A stretch of DNA of 36,023 nt. It comes from an uncultured Clostridium sp. Lineage in GTDB: Bacteria; Bacillota; Clostridia; Lachnospirales; Lachnospiraceae. Position numbers and translations under genes: made by a program. The number at the start of each line of letters is the position of its first letter. Position 1 is the stretch's first letter. The notes below the pieces were generated by a model that saw only the letters and a program-made list of their open reading frames with translations, made no database searches and was not told the origin of the DNA. This document shows, piece after piece, positions 15,747 through 24,167 of this stretch. The stretch lies in assembly GCA_945917985.1 (NCBI GenBank), contig CAMEIH010000026.1, positions 1-36,023 on the forward strand. The letters run 5' to 3'.

Positions 15747-17231
15747 TTATGCAAAAGGATTCTCAGACTTATAAAGCATTCCCTTAGGCTGATTGAATCC
15801 GATCTCGTCAAGCTCTACGCCGATATACTTAAGTACTTCAAACAGAGCCTTTCCGTAGTGACCAAACATAACAGCGCCGTGATGAGGATAGTTGCCCTCG
15901 ATCAAAACGTGGCGATAGAATCTGCCCATCTCAGGAATTGCGAATACACCGATACCGCCGAAGGACTTGGTTGCAACAGGAAGTACTTCACCCTGAGCGA
16001 TGTAAGCGCGCAGCTTGTTATCTGCTGTGGACTGTAAACGATAGAAGGTGATCTCACCGGGAGCAATATCTCCTTCCAGGGTTCCGTTTGTTACCTCTTC
16101 GGGAAGCGCTCTCGCCATGATCATCTGATTCTTCATGCTGCAGAAAGCAAGCTTCTTGGAGTTGGTATTTCCGCAGTGGAATCCCATGAAGGTATCCTGA
16201 TGGGTATAATCGAATTTGCCCTTAATGGACTCCTCATACATATCATCGGGAACAGTGTTGTTGATATCAAGCAGCGTAACGATATCGTTGCTGATTGCAG
16301 TTCCGATAAACTCACTTAAGCAGCCGTAAATATCAACCTCGCAGGATACCGGGATACCCATACCGGTAAGACGGCTGTTTACATAGCAGGGAACAAAACC
16401 AAATTGTGTCTGGAATGCAGGCCAGCACTTTCCTGCGATTGCAACGTATTTGCGATATCCCTTGTGAGCTTCCACCCAGTCAAGCAGGGTAAGCTCATAC
16501 TGAGCCAGCTTGCTTAAGATTTCAGGCTTCTGATTGCCTGCGCCGAGCTCCTCTTCCATTTCCTTAATCTTTGCCGGGATTCTCTCGTCGCCTGCATGCT
16601 TATTAAATGCTTCAAATAAGTCAAGCTCTGAGTTCTCTTCGATTTCAACACCTAAATTGTAAAGCTGCTTGATAGGTGCATTACATGCAAGGAAGTTGAG
16701 CGGTCTGGGACCAAAGCTGATGATCTTCAGGTCTTTCAGAGCAACGATTGCTCTGGCAATGGGAACGAACTCGTTGATCATTGTTGCACACTCTGCAGCG
16801 GTTCCTACGGGATACTCAGGGATATATGCCTTGATGTTTCTCAGCTTTAAGTTGTAGCTTGCGTTCAGCATACCGCAGTAAGCATCACCACGTCCGCCAA
16901 TAAGGTCGTTCTGGCTTTCCTCGGATGCTGCGATAAACATAGCCGGTCCGTCAAAGTGCTTTGCAAGTAATGTCTCAGCAATTTCAGGTCCAAAGTTTCC
17001 AAGATATACACAGAGAGCATTGCAGCCTGCCTTCTTGATATCCTCAAGAGCCTGCACCATATGGATCTCGCTCTCTACGATACAGATAGGACACTCATAG
17101 ATATCCTCTGCATCATATTTTGCCTTGTAAGCTTCTACAAGCGCTTTTCTTCTGTTAACGGACAGAGATTCCGGGAAACAGTCACGGCTTACAGCCACGA
17201 TTCCGATTTTTACTTTTGGTAAATTGTTCAT
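15747..17231 (-). CDS. L-fucose/L-arabinose isomerase family protein
   Basis: A 494-residue aldose-ketose isomerase of the FucI/AraA fold. The probable Mn2+ ligands are a Glu in SCEVDIYG, an Asp in LLDINNTV and a His in GNYPHHGAVMFGHYGK, in the order known from FucI. ATG 17231 is chosen because AAGGAGG sits 9 bases before it; the ATG three codons earlier abuts that site. It is the last gene of the lacI-kinase-DUF4867-isomerase unit, separated from DUF4867 by 270 bases holding a structured repeat, and followed by a strong terminator. With an FGGY kinase it would isomerise an aldose (fucose, arabinose or a related pentose) before phosphorylation. The exact sugar is unknown. Confidence 0.85.
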   Translation of the reverse strand: MNNLPKVKIGIVAVSRDCFPESLSVNRRKALVEAYKAKYDAEDIYECPICIVESEIHMVQALEDIKKAGCNALCVYLGNFGPEIAETLLAKHFDGPAMFIAASEESQNDLIGGRGDAYCGMLNASYNLKLRNIKAYIPEYPVGTAAECATMINEFVPIARAIVALKDLKIISFGPRPLNFLACNAPIKQLYNLGVEIEENSELDLFEAFNKHAGDERIPAKIKEMEEELGAGNQKPEILSKLAQYELTLLDWVEAHKGYRKYVAIAGKCWPAFQTQFGFVPCYVNSRLTGMGIPVSCEVDIYGCLSEFIGTAISNDIVTLLDINNTVPDDMYEESIKGKFDYTHQDTFMGFHCGNTNSKKLAFCSMKNQMIMARALPEEVTNGTLEGDIAPGEITFYRLQSTADNKLRAYIAQGEVLPVATKSFGGIGVFAIPEMGRFYRHVLIEGNYPHHGAVMFGHYGKALFEVLKYIGVELDEIGFNQPKGMLYKSENPFA

Positions 17232-17328
17232 TTGAAACATCCTCCTTAAAAAATGTGTGTTTAGTAGTTATTTGTTATCATGATGCCCGCATCACAGAAT
17301 CCTTTATATACTATTTCATAATGCTCAA

Positions 17329-17456
17329 AAATCAATTTATGGCGATTTGAGCACTGCGGAACTGAGACTCATAAAAACGTGGAAGCCTTTGCTGAACACG
17401 TTTTTATTTTTGAGGCTCATTGGAGCGTACAGTGCGCATGAGCCATCAATTGATTT
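17329..17456. repeat. Structured intergenic repeat, copy 1 (128 bp)
   Basis: Bounded by 15-base inverted ends: AAATCAATTTATGGC on the left, and on the right the reverse complement of AAATCAATTGATGGC. Inside are nested stems: TGAGACTCA (17363-17371) with TGAGGCTCA (17411-17419), and AAAAACGTG (17373-17381) with CACGTTTTT (17397-17405), closing a 15-base loop GAAGCCTTTGCTGAA. A longer relative is at 28504-28670 in the same orientation, and differences between the copies preserve pairing. It has no coding capacity. It lies inside the sugar operon, between DUF4867 and the isomerase. The remaining gap on either side (17232-17328, 17457-17501) holds only AT-rich sequence and a small GATGC/GCATC hairpin. 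Confidence 0.8.
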
Positions 17457-17501
17457 CTTGTGTTTTATGATCAGTATTTATTCTTTTTGCATGGCATCTT
17501 A

Positions 17502-18122
17502 TTATTCATTGATATTGAGGTTCTTCCCCACAAGTCCCATAGGACTTCCTTCCGGCAATCCTCCTTCGGGATGACCGAGAAGCCATTTGTTCTTTGCTGT
17601 CAGGTGGGCATCTTCACCGCCCTCATGCTTTGCCTCAAGCTCAAGATTGGTTCCCTTGGGCAGAACAACCACTACCTTAAAGCCTGCACCGTCCACTCCG
17701 CAGGGTGCATAGTGAAGTGTCGTTGCATAAACCTCCACTGCCGTTCCTGCAGGAACCAAAAATGCTTCCACCTTAGAGGTGTCATAGGTAAAGTCATCGG
17801 TGATATCCTGCTGGCAACCCAGCATCAGAATGGCATCGGTAGCTGCCACATTGATCTCTGAGCTTCTGTGATACTCAAGGGCATTTAACATACAGTTATG
17901 TCCGTTGCAGTATCCAACCTGAACAGCCAGTTCTCCGTATGTCTTGTCTGTCAGCTCCTTCATGACGGGAAGTGCCTCGAGAGCTGCATCTCCCGGCACA
18001 TAAACCACATCATCGGGACAGGGCGTTTCGTCCATTGCCTTTACAAGTTCTGTGAAATCAACGTTCTTTACGACTCTGCCATATTTCCTGAATTTTTCAT
18101 CCGTTACACTGTAAACCTTCAT
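17502..18122 (-). CDS. DUF4867 family protein
   Basis: A 206-residue soluble protein recognised as DUF4867 (start MKVYSVTDEKFRKYGRVV; middle VEAFLVPAGTAVEVYATTLHYAPCGV, which looks like a cupin-type strand pair). Such proteins are regularly encoded beside FGGY kinases and aldose isomerases in Firmicutes, as here. The glycine- and histidine-containing beta-rich region suggests a small sugar-binding or isomerising enzyme (for example a mutarotase or lyase-like cupin), but no activity is established to my knowledge. AAGGGAG six bases before ATG 18122 supports the start. It lies 55 bases after the kinase and shares its operon. Confidence 0.8.
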   Translation of the reverse strand: MKVYSVTDEKFRKYGRVVKNVDFTELVKAMDETPCPDDVVYVPGDAALEALPVMKELTDKTYGELAVQVGYCNGHNCMLNALEYHRSSEINVAATDAILMLGCQQDITDDFTYDTSKVEAFLVPAGTAVEVYATTLHYAPCGVDGAGFKVVVVLPKGTNLELEAKHEGGEDAHLTAKNKWLLGHPEGGLPEGSPMGLVGKNLNINE

Positions 18123-18177
18123 CTTATTCTCCCTTCTTGGTTTTTATGCGATTGATACCCGCTTACTGCCGGGTGCT

Positions 18178-19647
18178 TTACTTAATGATATCAAACAGCG
18201 GCTTGCAGGCAGGATAAATCTGCTTAAACTGCTGATAGCGTTCTTCATATTTTGCCACCAGTTCCGGCTCCGGCTCCACTGTGTCAATGATCTTTACAAT
18301 CTTCGCTGCCGCTTCCTCCACACTTGCATATTCACCGCAGGCAACCGCTGCCAGCATGGCGCCTCCGAGTGCAGGTCCTTCTTCGCTCTCGATCACATCC
18401 ACCTTCAGGTTTAAGATGTTGGCAATCATCTTTTTCCAGAGAGGACTCTTGGCACCGCCACCGCAGATCTTGGTTCTCTCTATCTTGATTCCAAGGGATT
18501 TTGCAACCTCGAAGGAATCACGGAGTGCAAAAGCAACGCCCTCGAGAACAGCCTGGGTCATATCTGCTCTGCTGGTATCCATGGTCATGCCGATAAAGGT
18601 ACCTCTGGCATTGGGATTGTTGTGAGGGGAGCGCTCTCCCATCAGATAAGGCAGGAAGTATACATGGTTCTCGCCAAGCTTTTCAATTCCCTTCTGTTCC
18701 TCACTGTATTTGTCCGTTCCGATGATTTCTTCCATCCACCACTTGTTGCAGGAAGCTGCGCTGAGCATACATCCCATCAAATGATAATGGCCGTCTGCGT
18801 GAGCAAAAGCATGGAGCGCATTGTTCTTATCCACACCAAAATTCTTAGAAGAAATAAAAATCGTTCCGCTGGTACCGAGAGAAATATTGCACATACCGTC
18901 TCCAACCGTACCGGTTCCCACTGCAGCTGCCGCATTGTCGCCTGCGCCTGCCGCCACCTTGACAGTTTCCGGAATACCAAGCTCTGCTGCGATCTCCTTT
19001 GTCACCGTACCAACACATTCATAGCTCTCATAGAGCTTCGGAAGCATCTCTTCCCTGATGCCGCAGATCTCGCACATTTCCTTTGACCAACAGCGGTTTT
19101 TTACATCCATAAGCAGCATACCGGAAGCATCGGAAACATCGGTGCAGTTTACCCCTGTAAGCTTGTATGCGATATAATCCTTGGGAAGCATGATCTTCAC
19201 GATCTTCGCAAAGTTCTCGGGCTCCTTATTCTTTACCCAGAGAATTTTGGGCGCCGTAAATCCCGTAAAGGAAATGTTGGCAGTGTACTCGGAAAGCTTA
19301 TCCTTGCCGATCACATTGTTGAGATAATCGCATTCCTCGTAAGTTCTTCCGTCGTTCCAGAGAATAGCAGGACGAATCACATTGTCGTCCTTATCCAGAA
19401 TGACAAGTCCGTGCATCTGCCCGCCGAAACTGATGCCCGCAATCTTTGACTTGTCTGCCTCTGCAATCAGCTCCTTCATACCGGCGATTACCTGAGTGTA
19501 CCAGTCCTCTGGCTTTTGTTCTGACCAGCCGGGATGGGGAAAATAGAGCGGATATTCTTTGGAAACGATCTTCTGAATCTTTCCTTCCCCGTCCATCAGC
19601 AGCAATTTTACTGCACTGGTTCCTAAATCAATACCTATGTATAACAT
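18178..19647 (-). CDS. xylB: FGGY family carbohydrate kinase, xylulokinase type
   Basis: A 489-residue sugar kinase. The first ATPase half opens with YIGIDLGTSAVKLLLMD, followed by GISFGGQMHGLVILD, the MHG motif typical of xylulokinases. The second half has GAGDNAAAAVGTGTV, LGTSGTIFIS and GGGAKSPLWKKMIANIL. The open frame extends far upstream, but ATG 19647 is preferred: AAGGAGG lies 6 bases before it, and ATG 19650 would be only 3 bases away. It phosphorylates a ketose (D-xylulose or a related ketopentose such as ribulose) made by the isomerase of the same operon. The gene starts 25 bases after lacI. The symbol reflects best motif match; the natural substrate may differ. Confidence 0.85.
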   Translation of the reverse strand: MLYIGIDLGTSAVKLLLMDGEGKIQKIVSKEYPLYFPHPGWSEQKPEDWYTQVIAGMKELIAEADKSKIAGISFGGQMHGLVILDKDDNVIRPAILWNDGRTYEECDYLNNVIGKDKLSEYTANISFTGFTAPKILWVKNKEPENFAKIVKIMLPKDYIAYKLTGVNCTDVSDASGMLLMDVKNRCWSKEMCEICGIREEMLPKLYESYECVGTVTKEIAAELGIPETVKVAAGAGDNAAAAVGTGTVGDGMCNISLGTSGTIFISSKNFGVDKNNALHAFAHADGHYHLMGCMLSAASCNKWWMEEIIGTDKYSEEQKGIEKLGENHVYFLPYLMGERSPHNNPNARGTFIGMTMDTSRADMTQAVLEGVAFALRDSFEVAKSLGIKIERTKICGGGAKSPLWKKMIANILNLKVDVIESEEGPALGGAMLAAVACGEYASVEEAAAKIVKIIDTVEPEPELVAKYEERYQQFKQIYPACKPLFDIIK

Positions 19648-19672
19648 CATAACCCTCCTTATATAGAATAGT

Positions 19673-20725
19673 TTATTTAAAATCCTGTATGTTTTCCTGC
19701 ATGATGACCTCAAGCTTGGAGTAGCGTTTCTTCTCCTCCTTGCGCTTTCCGTAACACATTTCATCAAACAAGATTTTGACCGCAAGATAAGCCTGCTGAT
19801 TCAGATCCTGATAAATCACCGCATCGATGGTGGAATCCTGCACATAACCTCTGATCTCATCAAAGAGGTCAAAGCCCACCAGTCGGATATCTTTGCGTCC
19901 AAGATCGTTCAGCACCTTACCGATCACATCCGGTCTGTAAGTCAGATCATAAATTCCTTTTAGTTCTTTTTCGCTCCTGATGCAGCCTTCTGTTGCTTCG
20001 TAAATCTCCTTTTCCTCCATCAAACCATATGCCACGGGAAGAACTTCCACCTCCGGGTATTCTCTGATCTTATCCTGAAAACCCCGAATTCTGGAAACCA
20101 CATCCCGATTGGTCTGATACTCCGGCGTCACAGGTACAAATACCTTGCCGCCATCAGGGAGCATCTTTCCAAGGAGTTCCGCTGCCAGCCTTCCGCTTCT
20201 GTAATAATCCACACCGACATAATAACTGTCTTCCCATTTCTCCACATCGCGGCTGAGCAACACCACCAGGCAATCCTTTACTCTTAACTTTTCAAGGATC
20301 TCCCGAATCACCTCTTCATGGGAATAGGCAAGAATAAAACTGGTTACACCCTGCTCCAGCATTTCCTCCACAGAGGAAAGCTGCTCCTGTGGATTTTCCA
20401 CATCAAACTCAGAGATCAGGAGGGAGAGCCCGTCATCGCCGAATTCCTTAATCGCCCTTTTCAAACCCTTACCCACTTCTGTGGAAAAGTAGTTGGCACT
20501 CTTCGACCGAAACCCCACATAACCGATGGTATAATGCCTGTTCATGGCAAGGTTTCTGGCGTTTCTGTTCTGTACATAGTGATACTTTTCAAGTGCTTCG
20601 TTAACAATGCGGCAGGTCTCTTCACTGACATTTCCCTTATTTTTGAGCACTTTGTATATTGTTGTGCGGGATATTCCTATTTCTTTGGCGATATCCTCCA
20701 ATGTCATTCGTGATAATTCTTCCAT
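19673..20725 (-). CDS. LacI family transcriptional regulator
   Basis: A 350-residue repressor. Residues 6-55 are the LacI helix-turn-helix and hinge (MTLEDIAKEIGISRTTIYKVLKNKGNVSEET). The remainder is a sugar-binding domain of the periplasmic-binding type (IGYVGFRS, YYVGVDYYRSGRLAAELL, IRLVGFDLFDE). GAGGA lies 5 bases before ATG 20725. It is the first gene of its operon, with a perfect 16-base palindrome in its promoter, so it is probably autoregulated and represses kinase, DUF4867 and isomerase together. The inducer should be the sugar or its phosphate. No second copy of the palindrome was seen elsewhere in the window. Confidence 0.92.
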   Translation of the reverse strand: MEELSRMTLEDIAKEIGISRTTIYKVLKNKGNVSEETCRIVNEALEKYHYVQNRNARNLAMNRHYTIGYVGFRSKSANYFSTEVGKGLKRAIKEFGDDGLSLLISEFDVENPQEQLSSVEEMLEQGVTSFILAYSHEEVIREILEKLRVKDCLVVLLSRDVEKWEDSYYVGVDYYRSGRLAAELLGKMLPDGGKVFVPVTPEYQTNRDVVSRIRGFQDKIREYPEVEVLPVAYGLMEEKEIYEATEGCIRSEKELKGIYDLTYRPDVIGKVLNDLGRKDIRLVGFDLFDEIRGYVQDSTIDAVIYQDLNQQAYLAVKILFDEMCYGKRKEEKKRYSKLEVIMQENIQDFK

Positions 20726-20745
20726 ATTGTCCTCATCCAGCAGTT

Positions 20746-20793
20746 GTTAACACGTGTTAACTATATATTATCACCAAGTCTCATTCATGTCAA
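20746..20793 (-). promoter_or_regulatory. Promoter and LacI-type operator of the sugar operon
   Basis: On the minus strand TTGACA (20793-20788) and TAATAT (20770-20765) are 17 bases apart. Directly after lies GTTAACACGTGTTAAC (20761-20746), a perfect 16-base palindrome with the central CG of LacI-family operators. It covers the expected transcription start, so binding would block initiation. The -10 could alternatively be GATAAT two bases upstream. Confidence 0.75.
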
Positions 20794-20832
20794 TGCATTT
20801 TACATTCAACTTCCTTATATACACTACATTTA

Positions 20833-21774
20833 TCAAGGAAAAGTTTTCCAGCATTTCACCTTCAAAAACTCGTGTATCACTTTCTCTTCCTCTCCTTCGT
20901 AATAGGCAACAAGAAGCCTTTTAAATTCCGGTACCTCCAGTTCAGGAATTACCAGAAGCCCTTGCCCATGCGCAATCAGAAAATGATTGGCAAATATGAC
21001 TGATGCTCTTTTATTCCCATCCGTAAAAATCTGAGTCTTCATACAATACAAACACAGGTCAATCGCAACATCCACATCATCTTTTTCTTCCTGAGCAATT
21101 CTTCTAATATCTTCCATAACAACAGATTCTATCGGAATCGGCGGAACATAACGACAACCGCCGATTGTGACCGGAATTCCACGTATCCTGCCACCATCAA
21201 CAAAAAATCCTTCGTTCACCAGTTTCGCGATATGGCACAACAGATAATAATTTGATTCACTTTGAATGACATCCTGATCCAGAATAAATTCCCATGCATG
21301 CTTCAAATTCAGAATTTTTTGTATATCTGTTGCCGTCATTCCGGAAACTTTTCCGTTTTCAAGTATATCTTCTGTCTGTGGAAACGATGTTGCCACTCCT
21401 TCCAATACTGCCTGATCATATATATTAGCCTTCATATTAGCTCTTGCAAAATCCAGATTTTGAATCACTCTCTGAGACAATTCATTTCCTTCATATCCCA
21501 GAGCCGCCAGGCTTTTATCCACATGCCTTATTTTCTTTTTGATCTCCCGCGCTTCTTTCGCATTTTTTAGCAGTAACTGGTACAGTTCTTCCGAATAAAT
21601 ATCAACATATGTTGATGTCAGTCTGCTTCCCACCCGCTTCCGTATATAGAGATATTTATTTCCACCTTGCTCTTTTATTTCTGGTGACCCGTCATAGGGA
21701 AGTAAATTTAGTCTTGCCTGACAATCTGCTTTCTGCTGCAATAATTCCTGTATCTCATTAAAAGTATTACTCAT
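20833..21774 (-). CDS. Fic/DOC family protein with degenerate catalytic motif
   Basis: A 313-residue protein. Residues about 30-90 are a small beta-strand plus helical region (KYLYIRKRVGS) and 115-305 a Fic domain. The inhibitory-type segment VLEGVATSFPQTEDIL is at 123-138. The active-site loop is QIFTDGNKRASV at 248-259. The canonical Fic motif is HxFx(D/E)GNxRxxR: here His is Gln248 and the last Arg is Val259, while F250, D252, G253, N254 and R256 remain. AMPylating Fic enzymes need the His, so this member is either inactive or does different chemistry. A Gln-containing subgroup seems common in Firmicutes. AGGTGA lies 9 bases before ATG 21774. No antitoxin gene adjoins it. Confidence 0.85.
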   Translation of the reverse strand: MSNTFNEIQELLQQKADCQARLNLLPYDGSPEIKEQGGNKYLYIRKRVGSRLTSTYVDIYSEELYQLLLKNAKEAREIKKKIRHVDKSLAALGYEGNELSQRVIQNLDFARANMKANIYDQAVLEGVATSFPQTEDILENGKVSGMTATDIQKILNLKHAWEFILDQDVIQSESNYYLLCHIAKLVNEGFFVDGGRIRGIPVTIGGCRYVPPIPIESVVMEDIRRIAQEEKDDVDVAIDLCLYCMKTQIFTDGNKRASVIFANHFLIAHGQGLLVIPELEVPEFKRLLVAYYEGEEEKVIHEFLKVKCWKTFP

Positions 21775-21793
21775 TATGACTTCTCACCTTTCT

Positions 21794-21834
21794 TAGGGAA
21801 CTTTTTTATTTACATATTATTATAATGTTCCCTA
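21794..21834 (-). promoter_or_regulatory. Fic gene promoter enclosed by an inverted repeat
   Basis: TAGGGAAC (21794-21801) and GTTCCCTA (21827-21834) are perfect 8-base inverted copies 25 bases apart. A consensus TATAAT for the Fic gene lies between them (21824-21819, minus strand); no good -35 is seen. This fits an operator around the -10, or a hairpin in the leader. The rest of 21835-21896 shows nothing notable. Confidence 0.45.
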
Positions 21835-21896
21835 TTTTTCAAGAAACACTTAAGAGATTTGTAAATTGAATATATAATCGTATCATCACATTCTTT

Positions 21897-22403
21897 TTAC
21901 AATTTCTTCTCATAACACCACCAGTCTTCTCCATACATCCTGCACTCTCCCACCACGTCAAAGTGCAGCTTATCATAGGAGCGGATTGCCTTCCGGTTTG
22001 TCTTGCAAACCAGAAAATGCACACTTTTCTTGCCCTGATGGCGCAGCTCCTCCATGCCATATTGCAAAAGCAGCCTGGCGATTCCCTGATTCTGATATTC
22101 CGGCTTTACACCGAGCCTTGATAGTTCAGCAGAGGGCTGAAGCCCCCTGCTCCAGCAGGGAAGTTTTTCCACCGTTTCGTCCTGATCGATGGAGATGACA
22201 CCCACGATTTCTCCTTCCGGACTGCGCAGACAGAACAGATCATCTCTGGAAAGATCGCCCTCAATATCGGTCTCACAGGGATAATCCTCTGTCCAGGTGC
22301 AGAACTCACTTCCCACTACGCTGCGATATAGCGAAAGAATCTCGTTTTTATCCTTCTCCCCTGCTCTTTCAAATTTTAATAAATTATGTTTTATATCCTT
22401 CAT
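21897..22403 (-). CDS. GNAT family N-acetyltransferase
   Basis: A 168-residue acetyltransferase. Motif A for acetyl-CoA binding is SRLGVKPEYQNQGIARLLLQYGMEEL (Q/R-x-x-G-x-A form: QNQGIA). A following motif B is VHFLVCKTNRKAIRSYDKLHFDVVGECRMYGEDWWCYEK, as in RimI-like enzymes. It should transfer an acetyl group to an amine; the acceptor is unknown. The open frame begins with a TTG one codon earlier, but ATG 22403 is the natural start, with AAAGG upstream. It lies 48 bases after the chemoreceptor gene on the same strand and may be read from that transcript. Confidence 0.87.
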   Translation of the reverse strand: MKDIKHNLLKFERAGEKDKNEILSLYRSVVGSEFCTWTEDYPCETDIEGDLSRDDLFCLRSPEGEIVGVISIDQDETVEKLPCWSRGLQPSAELSRLGVKPEYQNQGIARLLLQYGMEELRHQGKKSVHFLVCKTNRKAIRSYDKLHFDVVGECRMYGEDWWCYEKKL

Positions 22404-22451
22404 CAACGATGCCTTTTCGATATTTTTTGCACCTTAATCCCACACCTGATC

Positions 22452-24155
22452 TTACATTCGGAAATGCTCCATACTTCCAGCCAGTTCACTGGCAATTTCC
22501 TTTAATCTCCCGGCGCTTTCTTCTACCTGTTCAAAGCTGCCGATCACTTCCCCTGTTGTCTCATTAGTTTCACAGGTCGTCTGCTCATTTTGTCTTGCGA
22601 TTTCAGAAAGATCATCCACTGTCTGCACAATTTGATTTCTGGAGATCTCAAGTTCCTTCGCGGCATTTCCAATCTGTCCGATACTCTTAAGAGAGACGTC
22701 AATCCCTTTCGTAACCTCTCCTACAATTTCTTCCGTATGAAGCATATTTTCATTTTGCTCATCTATGATCTTTTGCACATACTGCATGGTGGAAACTGCT
22801 TTATCGGAATCTTCTATCAGTTTTGCAATCACTTCCTCGATCTCACTGCTGGATTGATTGGATTGCTCTGCCAGCTTCTGAATCTGTGCTGCCACCACAG
22901 CAAAGCCCCGCCCGCTTTCTCCGGCTCTGGCGGCCTCAATACTGGCATTTAAGGAGAGCAGATTTGTTTCCTCAGCAATATCAGCGATAATGGACGCTGC
23001 CTCCCGTATCTTTTGCGCGGAACTGTTGGTCTGATTGGTCTGCTCTGTAATCAGTGCCACAGACTTCTGCACTTCATCATTAATGCTTTGCAGCTCTTTC
23101 ATGGTCTTTGCCGCACTTTCACTTGAGTTCTGCATCCAGGCTGCATTTTCATTGAGTACATTGACTTCCCGGGCTGTTCGGGAAATCTTCTCTCCCATAT
23201 CCGTTACATTTTCCGAAGCGCTCTGAGAACTCTTTGCCTGTCTGGCCGCACTGTCTGTGATGATATTTACCGCATTTCCCACACCATGCATGGCTGCTGT
23301 TGTTTCCCTTGCAGTGGTTCCCAGTTTTTCAGAGGCTGCCAGGATTTCACTTACGTTCGCAGTAATCTGCGTAATAATATTCACCAACTCATTTTTCAGT
23401 AATTGCAATGCTCTGGACAGATCCCCGATCTCATCCTTTCTGCGAAGCAGTCGGGCATTCACTTCCACTCCAATTTCACCTTTTGCCACGGTTTCCACCA
23501 GACCGATACTCTGCTTCAGATCTCTGGTTAGTGACCCCGCGATCAGCACTGCCATAATGCTGCAGAGGATCATAACCGCTGCAATCGCAATGATGATGGT
23601 ATAAATAATCTGATTGACGGCTTTATCCTTTACCGCTTTATTAGCACCGGCGAAGACCATTCCGATGGGTGCATCATTTCCCTTCTGATACACCGGCACA
23701 TAATATCCATAATTCATGGTTCCGTCAAGCGATACCGACTGGCTGAAATATTCCTCACCCTGTTTCAACACTTTGTCAGCCACGATGCTGCCTGCCGGCG
23801 ATCCTAAAATACGTTCTCCGTTTTCATCCAGTGCCGATGTCATGATACGTTTATCCCCATAAAAGAAGGTAACATCCATACCGGAATTTTCTTTGATACT
23901 GTCCACAAGGCTCTCTGACTTGGAAATATTGTATCCACCCTTCCAGATATCTCCGTTTGCGGCTTCTATGTAATCTCCCGCATTCTGATCGTAAGCCGCA
24001 AGTGCCGTAGACGCTGTTCCCTTAAGAGATTCTCTTATCTCACCAAGCAGGGAGCTTTTCACCGTTGTCAGCGTAATACCTATGATCAGCAGTCCCAATA
24101 ATAAAACAGGGACAACTGCCAGAGAGACAATCTTTTTCTTTAAATTCCACTTCAT
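22452..24155 (-). CDS. Methyl-accepting chemotaxis protein with extracellular Cache-type sensor
   Basis: A 567-residue receptor. Transmembrane segment 1 spans about 9-31. An extracellular single Cache-like domain follows (35-180), with GMDVTFFYGDKRIMTSA and GYYVPVYQKGNDAPIGMVFAG. TM2 is about 183-207 and is followed by HAMP (208-262) and the cytoplasmic coiled coil. The signalling tip IADIAEETNLLSLNASIEAARAGESGRGFAVVA is intact. No CheR-docking pentapeptide ends the protein. It signals to CheA/CheW, and thus the genome should encode chemotaxis. ATG 24155 lies only 12 bases after the stop of a BMP-type lipoprotein, strongly suggesting the lipoprotein presents a ligand to this receptor. Confidence 0.93.
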   Translation of the reverse strand: MKWNLKKKIVSLAVVPVLLLGLLIIGITLTTVKSSLLGEIRESLKGTASTALAAYDQNAGDYIEAANGDIWKGGYNISKSESLVDSIKENSGMDVTFFYGDKRIMTSALDENGERILGSPAGSIVADKVLKQGEEYFSQSVSLDGTMNYGYYVPVYQKGNDAPIGMVFAGANKAVKDKAVNQIIYTIIIAIAAVMILCSIMAVLIAGSLTRDLKQSIGLVETVAKGEIGVEVNARLLRRKDEIGDLSRALQLLKNELVNIITQITANVSEILAASEKLGTTARETTAAMHGVGNAVNIITDSAARQAKSSQSASENVTDMGEKISRTAREVNVLNENAAWMQNSSESAAKTMKELQSINDEVQKSVALITEQTNQTNSSAQKIREAASIIADIAEETNLLSLNASIEAARAGESGRGFAVVAAQIQKLAEQSNQSSSEIEEVIAKLIEDSDKAVSTMQYVQKIIDEQNENMLHTEEIVGEVTKGIDVSLKSIGQIGNAAKELEISRNQIVQTVDDLSEIARQNEQTTCETNETTGEVIGSFEQVEESAGRLKEIASELAGSMEHFRM

Positions 24156-24167
24156 CTTCAGTCCTCC

